Positions 1 to 7,088 of a DNA stretch of 15,198 bases are shown here, one piece after another (positions within the stretch are counted from its first letter, which is position 1; the number at the start of each line of letters is the position of its first letter). The notes under the pieces are model-generated. The model searched no databases and was not told the origin of the DNA. It saw only the letters and a list, made by a program, of their open reading frames with translations. Source of the stretch: JBATTK01 sp049670505 (GTDB taxonomy: Bacteria > Bacteroidota > Bacteroidia > Flavobacteriales > Flavobacteriaceae); assembly GCA_049670505.1 (NCBI GenBank), contig JBATTK010000104.1:1-15198 (forward strand). Reading direction: 5' to 3'. The position numbers were made by a program, and so were the translations under genes.

Positions 1-386
1 ATACGTTCGGCACTATGATGCATTTGATGCATCCCTTTCCATAGCACATTGCTATTATGCATAGTCCTGTGCCACACATATTCCCCAAATTCATATAGAA
101 ATACCCCTACCGTAGCGCCCCAAACGGTTCCTAGACTAGTTAGATCAAATACTTGATATGCGGCCAAGGATCCGTCCCATATCATAGGAAGATAAGAGGA
201 GAGGTAGAAGAAAAGGACAAAGGATAGTATTCCCTTTAACTTCCAATAGGATATTCTGGGCAACGCTCTTGCAGGAAGCACTGCTTCCCATAGCATTAGG
301 CCTCCGTATATGCCAAATACAATGTAGGAAATAGGGTCTAAGATCAATTCTATCGGGGTGGGTAAGCTTGCTATAAAGTCTTTCAT
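1..386 (-). CDS. Sterol desaturase / fatty acid hydroxylase superfamily protein, N-terminal part (partial)
   Basis: The reverse strand is open from an ATG at 386-384 to the left edge without a stop, giving 128 complete codons. The product begins MKDFIASLPTPIELILDPIS and has hydrophobic segments at about residues 20-35, 52-70 and 86-102. It then shows HRTMH (residues 106-110) and HQMHHSAER (120-128). These are the first two of the three histidine clusters (HxxxH, HxxHH) that bind the di-iron centre in membrane-bound sterol desaturases and fatty acid hydroxylases. The family oxidises lipids, carotenoids or alkyl chains in the membrane; the substrate cannot be told from this part. The third histidine cluster must lie beyond the edge. 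The gene is divergent from the sugar locus and is probably unrelated to it. The start is the first ATG of the open stretch; no clear ribosome binding site is visible. Confidence 0.8.
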   Translation of the reverse strand, partial: MKDFIASLPTPIELILDPISYIVFGIYGGLMLWEAVLPARALPRISYWKLKGILSFVLFFYLSSYLPMIWDGSLAAYQVFDLTSLGTVWGATVGVFLYEFGEYVWHRTMHNSNVLWKGMHQMHHSAER

Positions 387-817
387 TCTAACTATGTTTT
401 CTCTGGTTTGACTTCTATTTCAAATTGTTGATGCCGGTTAACAAAATACTTTTAAGGGCATTCGTTATGCTGTCGCAATTTTTCCCGTAATGATGAGGTA
501 TCGATTTTTTTATGTAGAAGCAAAAGTATTTCGAAGCTTAAGTTCCTGAAAACAAATAGGGTAGACTAAAAGCGAACAAGGAGTGGATAAAAAGTAGACA
601 AGATGTTTCACTTTCTTAAAATAAGGGTTACATGAGGTAGACATTATTTTTTAAATTGCTAATAATCAATTTTTTAGAAATTAAATATTTTTTTCAAACG
701 GATACATAAAACAGGGATAAAAGGGATTGGTTTTCCTTCTCAAATCGGATAAAATGGCCCCATACTTTTATTTTTTTGTAATATTATGCATCTCTTAGAA
801 GAAAGGAATAGCAGTAT
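387..817. other. Divergent intergenic region
   Basis: These 431 bases separate the minus-strand desaturase-like gene from the plus-strand regulator. The right half is strongly AT-rich. No gene, tRNA or strong hairpin is seen. It contains a possible minus-strand promoter (521-556), three copies of the hexamer GTAGAC (561-566, 594-599, 637-642), and an AGAAAGGA stretch about 10 bases before the regulator start that may serve as its ribosome binding site. No convincing plus-strand TAnnTTTG box for the regulator was found. Confidence 0.6.
521..556 (-). promoter_or_regulatory. Possible promoter of the desaturase-like gene
   Basis: Read on the minus strand, TACTTTTG (528-521) matches the Bacteroidota -7 box TAnnTTTG. 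TTTG (556-553) could be the -33 box. The 24-base spacing is slightly longer than usual for this promoter class, so the call is weak. It would leave a leader of roughly 125-130 bases before the start codon at 386. Confidence 0.3.
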
Positions 818-1831
818 ATGTCTTTAATCGATAAAATAGTAAAACTTAAGGAGGTGAATTCCTTATCAAAGCATGAACAGCTTGTACAAGGTGTCATAGA
901 GGCTATTGATGAAGGTATTTTAGTTACCGGTGATCAGCTTCCCTCGATCAACAATATGGTCGGGGAATTGGGTTATGCAAGAAAGACTATTGTTAAGGCC
1001 TACGAAGAACTGAAGGAAAGGGGATTGGTAGAATCCAAGAAGCTCAAGGGATATTTCATTATAAGTGAGGAAACCAAAGTAACACGTAAAATTGCATTGC
1101 TGTTGTTCTCTTTTCAACGCTTTCAGGAAGAGTTTTACAATACCTTTAGAAAAGAATTGGGGAAACGGTTTCATATAGACGTTTTTTTCCACCACAACAA
1201 CATTACAATTTTCGAAAGTATTTTTTCTAATATTCGGGGGAAATACGGTATGTATGTGGTAGCACCTATTCCCGATCCCAGGATACGTTCTCTTTTGGAG
1301 CGTATAGAACCCCAAAAACTATTGATCGTTGATCGATTTTTGGCCATGGACAGGGAATACTCCTATATTTCCCAAGAATTTGAAGAAACCACGTATAGCA
1401 AATTGGTAGAATTACTGCCCGCTATTCAGAATTATAGGAAGTTTGTCTTGTTCTTTAGTGACGATGCGGATTATCCCATAGGTATTTTAAATGCATTCAA
1501 TAGGTTTTTATTGGACTATAAAGTGAAAGGTAGCATAGAAAAAAAATACGAATCGGGGTCGATCAAGAAAGGCTACTTATACTTTTTTATCAGCGATACT
1601 TTTTTATGGGAAGTACTACGGGATTGTAGAAACAACGAATATGTTGTTGGGAAGGACGTGGGTATCCTTTCCCATAATGACCATGTGGTAAAACAAATTG
1701 TTTTTGGAGGTATAACTACAATTTCCACGGACTTTAACGAGATGGCCAAAAGGGCGGCGGCCCATGTTAAAAATGGAGAAAAGACGCAAACAATAATGCC
1801 CTTCAATTTAATAAAACGCAATTCTTTATAG
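818..1831 (+). CDS. GntR-type transcriptional regulator with sugar-binding (LacI/PBP-like) C-terminal domain
   Basis: This 337-residue protein is probably the local regulator of the galactoside locus. Residues about 20-83 form a GntR-type winged helix: GDQLPSINNMVGELGYARKT matches the usual LPSxRxLAxxLGVSRxTV pattern and is followed by AYEELKERGLVESKKLKGYF. From about residue 90 to 330 the protein has the alternating beta/alpha pattern of a periplasmic-binding-protein fold (for example KIALLLFSF, KYGMYVVAPI, KLLIVDR, VGILSHNDHVVKQIVFGGITTIS). This is the effector domain also found in AraR-like and LacI regulators, so a sugar effector is expected. The domain order and length are normal for this group. 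The gene lies directly upstream of the susC-like gene in the same direction, with a 220-base control region between them that holds inverted repeats. The effector (galactose, a galactoside or a phosphorylated sugar) is not shown by the sequence. Confidence 0.85.
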   Translation: MSLIDKIVKLKEVNSLSKHEQLVQGVIEAIDEGILVTGDQLPSINNMVGELGYARKTIVKAYEELKERGLVESKKLKGYFIISEETKVTRKIALLLFSFQRFQEEFYNTFRKELGKRFHIDVFFHHNNITIFESIFSNIRGKYGMYVVAPIPDPRIRSLLERIEPQKLLIVDRFLAMDREYSYISQEFEETTYSKLVELLPAIQNYRKFVLFFSDDADYPIGILNAFNRFLLDYKVKGSIEKKYESGSIKKGYLYFFISDTFLWEVLRDCRNNEYVVGKDVGILSHNDHVVKQIVFGGITTISTDFNEMAKRAAAHVKNGEKTQTIMPFNLIKRNSL

Positions 1832-1888
1832 CTGATTTTTTGAAATAAGTTTTTTCTTACCGTAATATCAAATAGATAATTTTTAAAC

Positions 1889-1937
1889 CATATTAATATG
1901 AAATATGACTTTTTTTAGGTCATATTTTTTTGATATG
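1889..1937. repeat. Nested inverted repeats: candidate operator and/or weak terminator
   Basis: CATATTAATATG (1889-1900) is a perfect 12-base palindrome. It is followed by AAATATGAC (1901-1909) and its exact complement GTCATATTT (1919-1927) around a 9-base T-rich loop. A further ATATG lies at 1933-1937. The cluster thus holds several ATATGA/TCATAT half-sites and ends against the -33 box of the susC promoter. That position suits an operator for the GntR-type regulator encoded just upstream. The second repeat runs into a T tract (1925-1931), so it could also act as an AT-rich terminator for the regulator gene. The repeats are visible; the function is inferred. Confidence 0.55.
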
Positions 1938-1958
1938 TTGATTATTGTATTACATTTG
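1929..1958 (+). promoter_or_regulatory. Bacteroidota-type promoter of the susCD-like genes
   Basis: TTTG at 1929-1932 and TACATTTG at 1951-1958 are separated by 18 bases. This matches the -33 TTTG / -7 TAnnTTTG promoter described for Bacteroidota. Transcription should begin near 1963-1967, leaving a leader of about 85-90 bases before the susC-like start at 2052. A direct repeat TAGCATA (1964-1970 and 1979-1985) lies at the expected start of the transcript. The promoter is also the main reason to reject a start codon upstream of 2052 for the susC-like gene. Confidence 0.65.
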
Positions 1959-2051
1959 TTAAGTAGCATAGTATATCATAGCATAATTATTATTTTGTTG
2001 TTTTATGCGAATGTGAAAGATGAAACAACTACTAACTTAATTCTCAACTTT

Positions 2052-5000
2052 ATGAACAAAAAAACGCTAAAACAACTTTTAGTCCTGGCATTCGCGTTTC
2101 TTGGTTTTATTGCAAGTGCCCAGACTTTGGAAGTTTCGGGTACGGTAACGGACGATTTGGGCCCTCTCCCGGGGGTCAATATTGTTGTAAAAGGAACTAC
2201 AAATGGGGTCACTACGGATTTTGATGGCAATTATACCATCTCCAATGTTGCCGGCGACGCCGTATTGGTATTCAGTTATATCGGATTCTCTACCCAAGAA
2301 ATTCCGGTAGACGGTAGAACTACCATAAGCTTATCCATGGCAGAGGATTCCGCATTATTGGATGAAGTCGTAGTCGTTGGTTTTGGTTCCCAGGCCAAGG
2401 TAGACGTTACAGGAGCGATCTCACAGATTAAAGCCAAGGATATTGTGCAGATCGTTACGGCCGATGCAACTACTTCTCTGCAGGGAAAATTGGCCGGTGT
2501 GAACGTAGAAAGCGAAGGAGGGGCCCCGGGAAGTCCGGCCAACGTTATCGTGCGTGGAGTTAGCTCGTTGACCAATACCTTTCCTTTATATGTGGTAGAT
2601 GGAACTTTGGTAGATGATATTACGTTCTTGAATGCTAAGGATATTGTAGATATTCAAGTGCTTAAGGATGCTACTTCGGCTGCAATCTACGGTGCAAGAG
2701 CCGCCAATGGCGTAATTATTATCACTACGAACCATGGTAGGGCCAACTCGGCGCCGACTGTAAACATAGACCTGCGCGCCGGTATCAATACGGCGGCCAA
2801 TACATTGGATTTATTGAACGGTCCTGAATATGTAGCTTATTTGAACCAAAGAAGAATCAATGACGGACTCCCGGGGGATATCGTTGACCCAGGAGTGAGT
2901 ACCGATTTTCAGGATTTGACCATAAATTCGGGTATTACGGAAGATTACGGTTTTAATATATCCGGGGGAGGTGAAGATTCTTCCTATTTCTTCTCTACCA
3001 ATTACTATAGACAAGAGGGCTTGTTGATCAGTAGTGATTTTCAACGTATCAATACCCGTTTGAACAGTAAATTTAAAATAGGGAAGTTTCAAATTGAAGA
3101 ATCCCTATCATTTACACAAAATGATTTTACGGAAAACCGGGCATTTGGTAATCAAGGTGGTACTTTACCCATCCTTAGAGCCTCTGCGCCGGAAAATGAA
3201 GGCGGTTTTGAAGCGGTTAACGGTGATCTGTACGGCGGTGTTGGGGGAACGAACAAATTTGCCCAGGCTAGCCTATTGGATGATGAGACTAGGGTTCGCA
3301 ACCTCTTGGGAAGTGTAAACGTAGGTTACGAAATTGTAGACGGACTTACGGCCAAATTGAACATAGGTGTGGATTATAGGAGTAGTTATGCCAATACGTT
3401 TTTACCCACCTTCTTTCAAAGCTTTACGGATGCTACCAATAACTTGAACGATGACAATGACCTTACCGAAGTGCGGAGGGAAATATTTTCTACCAATATA
3501 GAGCCTACCCTTAATTATAAAAAGACATTCGGAAAACATGATATAGATGTGTTGGTAGGGGGTGCCCGTCAAGAAGTAGACAACGATTTTCTAGCGGTAT
3601 ACGCCCAAGGTCTGCCCAGCAATGATATCCGAAATGTGGGCAACTTCACCAATCAAATTGAAAACTCCCGGGGAGGTAGAGAAATAAATAGATTGTTTTC
3701 CGCTTATGGTCGTATTAACTATAAGTTCGATAACAAATACTTGTTTACGGGCATTCTGCGTAGGGACGCTACTTCCAGATTTTCTTCCCAAGACAATTTA
3801 AATGTGGGCGTATTCCCATCTTTTTCCGTCGGTTGGATTGCCAGTAATGAAGATTTCTGGCCAGAGAACGCATTGATCAACACCTTTAAACTTAGGGCAG
3901 GTTATGGGGAACTGGGCTCCGTAAACATTGGTGATTTTGTATTTCAATCCGTTCTAAATCCAGCGTCCAATGTATCGTTCGGGGGAGGTCTCGTCCAAGG
4001 TTTTGCCGTAACCTCGCTGGTAGACGATAGCATTAGTTTTGAGACTTCAACCAATATCAGTATTGGTGCCGATATTGCCTTACTGGATAATAAACTGAAC
4101 CTGAGTGTGGACTATTTCTCTAGGGACAATGATGATGTGTTATTGGCCGTGGATATACCGGACAATACGGGTTCGGCAAATCCGGTAATACAAAATGCGG
4201 CTTCGATCAATAACAAGGGATTGGAATTGCAGGCCAATTATAGTTCCAGAAATGAAGGTAATTTTAATTTTGACATCGGCTTTACCTTTGCCGCTATCGA
4301 AAACGAATTGACCTCGGCTCCCAACCCGATCGTAGGTCCATCTACCAATGAGGAAGGTGCCAGGGCCAACAGGTTTGAGGTGGGCAATCCCCTTGGTTTT
4401 TATTTTGGATTTAGAAACGACGGTATCTATAGGAGTCAGGCTGAAATCGATAGCGATCCTGGAGTGGCGAACGATCCAACAAGACGTGGTTTGTTGCAAC
4501 CGGGAGATTTTAGAAGAGTGGATATTAACGGGGATGGTATAATCGATAGCGATGACCAGGTAAACCTAGGAGATCCCACACCGGATTTCACTTATGGAAT
4601 CAACTTTAACGGCACCTATAAAAATTTTGATTTTAACCTGTTTTTCAACGGGGTACAAGGAAATGAGATTTATAATGTAACCCGGTTCTTCGGTGTATTC
4701 TTTACCGATGACAACAAATTTGGATTGGTACGGAACTCTTTTGTACTTGGACAAAATGAAAATACGAATGTACCTAGGGCCGCTGCCGCCGGTGGACCTG
4801 CGGGAAACCAACTCCCCTCTGATTTCTTTGTAGAAGATGGCTCCTATTTACGATTAAGGACTTTGGAAATAGGGTATAGTTTTGGTGAAGATCTCAATAT
4901 TGGTTGGATCAAGAATGCACGACTCTTCTTTAATATGCAGAACGTGTTCACCATAACCGGATATTCTGGCTATGATCCCGAAATTGGATCCACACGTTCC

Positions 5001-5126
5001 GGGAACGAAAATGCAGGTTTCTTTGGATTTGCGGTCCCTACCAACGCTATTTTGGGTAGAGGATTGGACGTACAGTCACAACCAAGACCAAGAACGTTCC
5101 TTCTGGGAACCCAAATCACCTTTTGA
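2052..5126 (+). CDS. SusC/RagA-like TonB-dependent outer-membrane glycan transporter
   Basis: The 1024-residue product is a SusC-like outer-membrane channel that imports glycans with its SusD partner, powered by TonB. It starts MNKKTLKQLLVLAFAFLGFI and has a signal peptide ending ASA|Q at 23/24. Next come a carboxypeptidase-regulatory-like domain (about 26-98), the TonB-box-like DEVVVVG (104-110), a plug domain (about 115-230, with PLYVVDG and IQVLKDATSAAIYGARAANG typical of the family), and a beta barrel to the C-terminus ending in phenylalanine (LLGTQITF). The late motif DINGDGIIDSDDQVNLGDPTPDFTYG is characteristic of SusC proteins. The frame is open back to 1905, but the added 49 residues would lie across the promoter and would bury the signal peptide, so 2052 is chosen. 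There is no Shine-Dalgarno sequence, as is common in this phylum. The SusD-like gene follows after 36 bases. The glycan cannot be read from the protein; neighbours point to a galactoside. Confidence 0.95.
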   Translation: MNKKTLKQLLVLAFAFLGFIASAQTLEVSGTVTDDLGPLPGVNIVVKGTTNGVTTDFDGNYTISNVAGDAVLVFSYIGFSTQEIPVDGRTTISLSMAEDSALLDEVVVVGFGSQAKVDVTGAISQIKAKDIVQIVTADATTSLQGKLAGVNVESEGGAPGSPANVIVRGVSSLTNTFPLYVVDGTLVDDITFLNAKDIVDIQVLKDATSAAIYGARAANGVIIITTNHGRANSAPTVNIDLRAGINTAANTLDLLNGPEYVAYLNQRRINDGLPGDIVDPGVSTDFQDLTINSGITEDYGFNISGGGEDSSYFFSTNYYRQEGLLISSDFQRINTRLNSKFKIGKFQIEESLSFTQNDFTENRAFGNQGGTLPILRASAPENEGGFEAVNGDLYGGVGGTNKFAQASLLDDETRVRNLLGSVNVGYEIVDGLTAKLNIGVDYRSSYANTFLPTFFQSFTDATNNLNDDNDLTEVRREIFSTNIEPTLNYKKTFGKHDIDVLVGGARQEVDNDFLAVYAQGLPSNDIRNVGNFTNQIENSRGGREINRLFSAYGRINYKFDNKYLFTGILRRDATSRFSSQDNLNVGVFPSFSVGWIASNEDFWPENALINTFKLRAGYGELGSVNIGDFVFQSVLNPASNVSFGGGLVQGFAVTSLVDDSISFETSTNISIGADIALLDNKLNLSVDYFSRDNDDVLLAVDIPDNTGSANPVIQNAASINNKGLELQANYSSRNEGNFNFDIGFTFAAIENELTSAPNPIVGPSTNEEGARANRFEVGNPLGFYFGFRNDGIYRSQAEIDSDPGVANDPTRRGLLQPGDFRRVDINGDGIIDSDDQVNLGDPTPDFTYGINFNGTYKNFDFNLFFNGVQGNEIYNVTRFFGVFFTDDNKFGLVRNSFVLGQNENTNVPRAAAAGGPAGNQLPSDFFVEDGSYLRLRTLEIGYSFGEDLNIGWIKNARLFFNMQNVFTITGYSGYDPEIGSTRSGNENAGFFGFAVPTNAILGRGLDVQSQPRPRTFLLGTQITF

Positions 5127-5162
5127 ACATGGTTACTTTTAATATAAAAAGAATATAAAGTT

Positions 5163-6740
5163 ATGAAATTAAAAAGCAAGATTTTAGCGATTATGTTGCT
5201 GATGGGGGTTGCATTCTCCACCAATAGTTGCGATGAGGACAAATTGGAACTTTCCAATCCCAATGCAGTGGCCGAACAAGATTTTTTTCAAAATGAGGCA
5301 GAATTTAGATTAGCGGTAAATGGCATGTTTCATCCGATCACGGCAGTGTTTTTCTGGGGCAGGGTAGTACATACGGGTCCCATGTTACGAACGGACGCTT
5401 TCAACATTGTACCTTTTGATACCAATACCCAAATGTCTACCCTGCAGGGTGTTCCGGGAGTATCCCGTTGGTCCACGGATATGTATCCACAGTTGTACCA
5501 GACAATTTTTAGGGCCAATACCATTTTGGAAGCCGCCAATGAAGAAAATTTACCCGATGCCCAGGGACGCAATGAAGTTTTAGGTCAGGCCTATTTCATG
5601 AGAGCTTTTGCCAATTGGTATTTGGCCGCCTTTTGGGGCAACGTGCCACTGGTTTTGGAAACTCCGGAATCTACAGAGGATTTTTTCCCCGGACCTGCCA
5701 CTCAGGCAGAGATTTATGCATCCGTTATCGAAGACCTTGGACAGGCGGCCATGATGCTGCCCGACTCATGGCCTAGCGAAGATGCAGGTAGACCTACCGC
5801 AGGTTCGGCCTTGGCATTACGGGGGAAAACATATTTGTACACTGGGGATTATACCAATGCGGCCACAGATCTAAGGCAGGTTACTACGGATTTTAATTAT
5901 GCACTATTGTCCGCCGAGAACTATAACGATAATTTTACCACTTCCAATGAGAATAATGAAGAATCCGTTTACGAACTACAATTTTTGGAGCAAGATACTT
6001 TTCAATGGGGATCGGATATCCCCAATACAGGTACGCAAGGGAATTACTTTATTGACTATGCTCCGCCAAATCTAAGTCCCGATAACGGTCATTTTATCAA
6101 CCCACATATTTTTCAGGTTTTTGAGGACAATGGGGATACGGTTAGAAGAAATGCTACCATCGCTTTTGATTATCCCGGTGCAACAGGATACGGTGGTGCC
6201 CCGTTTACCGAAGATTTTGCCGTGGATATTGAAGAAGCCGCTTTTAGGGGTGTTGAACCTTACTTTACAAGGAAATATGCCGCTTTGGAATTAGGGGCAA
6301 GGGAAACCATACCCGTATTGGGCAATACCGTAGGTAACAATTGGAGACTGATCCGTTATGCGGATGTATTGTTAATGCTTGCCGAGGCGGAAAATGAACT
6401 GGGAAATACTTCGGTCGCTATAGGATTTATTAATCAAGTACGTAACAGGGCCGGTATTACTCCATTGGATGCCGGTTTAAACCAAGATCAGACTTTTGAT
6501 GCTATTGTTGACGAACGTATCATGGAACTTACAGGGGAAGGGCATCGTTACCTTGACCTGGTTCGCTGGGGACTTGCAGAAGAAGTTCTAGGGGCGGGCT
6601 CCACCATTGCAAATGGCAGACACCCGAAGTCTTTGGCAGGGCCAACGGCCGTGTTCACCCCTAACCAAGATGAGCTTATTTGGATTCCGGTTCCGCAATT
6701 GCTGGCCAATCCAAACCTAGTCCAGAACGAGGGATATTAA
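5163..6740 (+). CDS. SusD/RagB-like glycan-binding outer-membrane lipoprotein
   Basis: The 525-residue product is the SusD-like lid that captures glycan over the SusC-like channel at the cell surface. It has a lipoprotein signal peptide (MKLKSKILAIMLLMGVAFST) with lipobox TNSC, lipidated cysteine at 23. The acidic stretch DEDKLE follows, resembling the surface-export signals described for Bacteroidota lipoproteins. Typical SusD features are the N-terminal LSNPNAVAEQDFFQNEAEFRLAVNGMF, the helical repeat part (QAYFMRAFANWYLAAFWGNVPLVLE, GSALALRGKTYLYTGDYTNA), and near the C-terminus NWRLIRYADVLLMLAEAENELG followed by VRNRAGI, ERIMELTGEGHRYLDLVRWG and LIWIPVPQLLANPNLVQNEGY. The length is normal and the ending is complete. 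It is cotranscribed with the susC-like gene and followed by a strong terminator hairpin. The binding residues for the glycan cannot be identified by eye. Confidence 0.95.
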   Translation: MKLKSKILAIMLLMGVAFSTNSCDEDKLELSNPNAVAEQDFFQNEAEFRLAVNGMFHPITAVFFWGRVVHTGPMLRTDAFNIVPFDTNTQMSTLQGVPGVSRWSTDMYPQLYQTIFRANTILEAANEENLPDAQGRNEVLGQAYFMRAFANWYLAAFWGNVPLVLETPESTEDFFPGPATQAEIYASVIEDLGQAAMMLPDSWPSEDAGRPTAGSALALRGKTYLYTGDYTNAATDLRQVTTDFNYALLSAENYNDNFTTSNENNEESVYELQFLEQDTFQWGSDIPNTGTQGNYFIDYAPPNLSPDNGHFINPHIFQVFEDNGDTVRRNATIAFDYPGATGYGGAPFTEDFAVDIEEAAFRGVEPYFTRKYAALELGARETIPVLGNTVGNNWRLIRYADVLLMLAEAENELGNTSVAIGFINQVRNRAGITPLDAGLNQDQTFDAIVDERIMELTGEGHRYLDLVRWGLAEEVLGAGSTIANGRHPKSLAGPTAVFTPNQDELIWIPVPQLLANPNLVQNEGY

Positions 6741-6790
6741 AAAATAAATTTTTTGAGTTTAGTTTAGTTTTAATTTTCAGTTAGATTGTT

Positions 6791-6825
6791 TAAAAGCCAA
6801 GTGATAAGCTGTTACTTGGCTTTTA
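6791..6825 (+). terminator. Rho-independent terminator after the SusD-like gene
   Basis: TAAAAGCCAAGT (6791-6802) and ACTTGGCTTTTA (6814-6825) form a perfect 12-base-pair stem with an 11-base loop, 50 bases after the susD-like stop. The descending arm ends in TTTT and the stem has A's on the other side, so it may work in both directions. It suggests that most transcripts from the susCD promoter stop here and that the downstream genes are read through at a lower level or have their own promoter. Confidence 0.75.
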
Positions 6826-6872
6826 TTAAAAGTGACCCGTTGTGTATTTTGGAGGTTATAAAATGGAAAAAG

Positions 6873-7012
6873 CGTCAGTTCGAGTGGTTTTTTGCAACAG
6901 AGTGTAGAAAAATTGTATCGAGAACAGCTTTTTTTGATCCAAAATTCTATTTTCGATACACTTCTTCCTCCGGTCGAAGCACCTGGCTGCGGCAGGCAGG
7001 CTTGAACTGACG
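6873..7012. repeat. Imperfect palindromic intergenic repeat element
   Basis: The ends CGTCAGTTCGAG (6873-6884) and CTTGAACTGACG (7001-7012) are complementary except for one G-T pair. An inner pair, TGTATCGAGAA (6914-6924) and TTTTCGATACA (6950-6960), is complementary apart from one G-T pair. A GC-rich near-palindrome (6982-7000, CCTGgCTGCgGCAGgCAGG) interrupts the right arm. The nested symmetry and the lack of coding potential fit a dispersed intergenic repeat such as a REP-like or MITE-like element; I recall similar sequences from other Flavobacteriia but cannot search. No transposase is present. It fills most of the spacer 6741-7088 between the terminator and the next gene; the rest of that spacer shows no clear promoter. 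Confidence 0.6.
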
Positions 7013-7088
7013 AATTTTGAATCTTAAAATCAAAATGCACAACAGGTTAAAAGTAGTATATTGCTTTTTCTACCAAAAGAAGGCCAGA

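Noticed and set aside
1905..2051. A 49-codon upstream extension of the susC-like reading frame.
   Set aside because: It covers the candidate promoter and part of the inverted repeats, and would place a hydrophobic unrelated stretch in front of a perfect signal peptide starting at 2052.
6863..6907. A 14-codon reading frame with GGAGG at good spacing before its ATG.
   Set aside because: It runs into the palindromic repeat, has no recognisable features, and short frames with a chance GGAGG are expected.
7017..7088. Longer N-terminus of the FG-GAP protein from TTG 7017 or ATG 7035.
   Set aside because: It would put an untypical 18-24 residues before a compact lipoprotein signal; the ATG at 7089 has a better ribosome binding site (AGAAGG) at the right distance.
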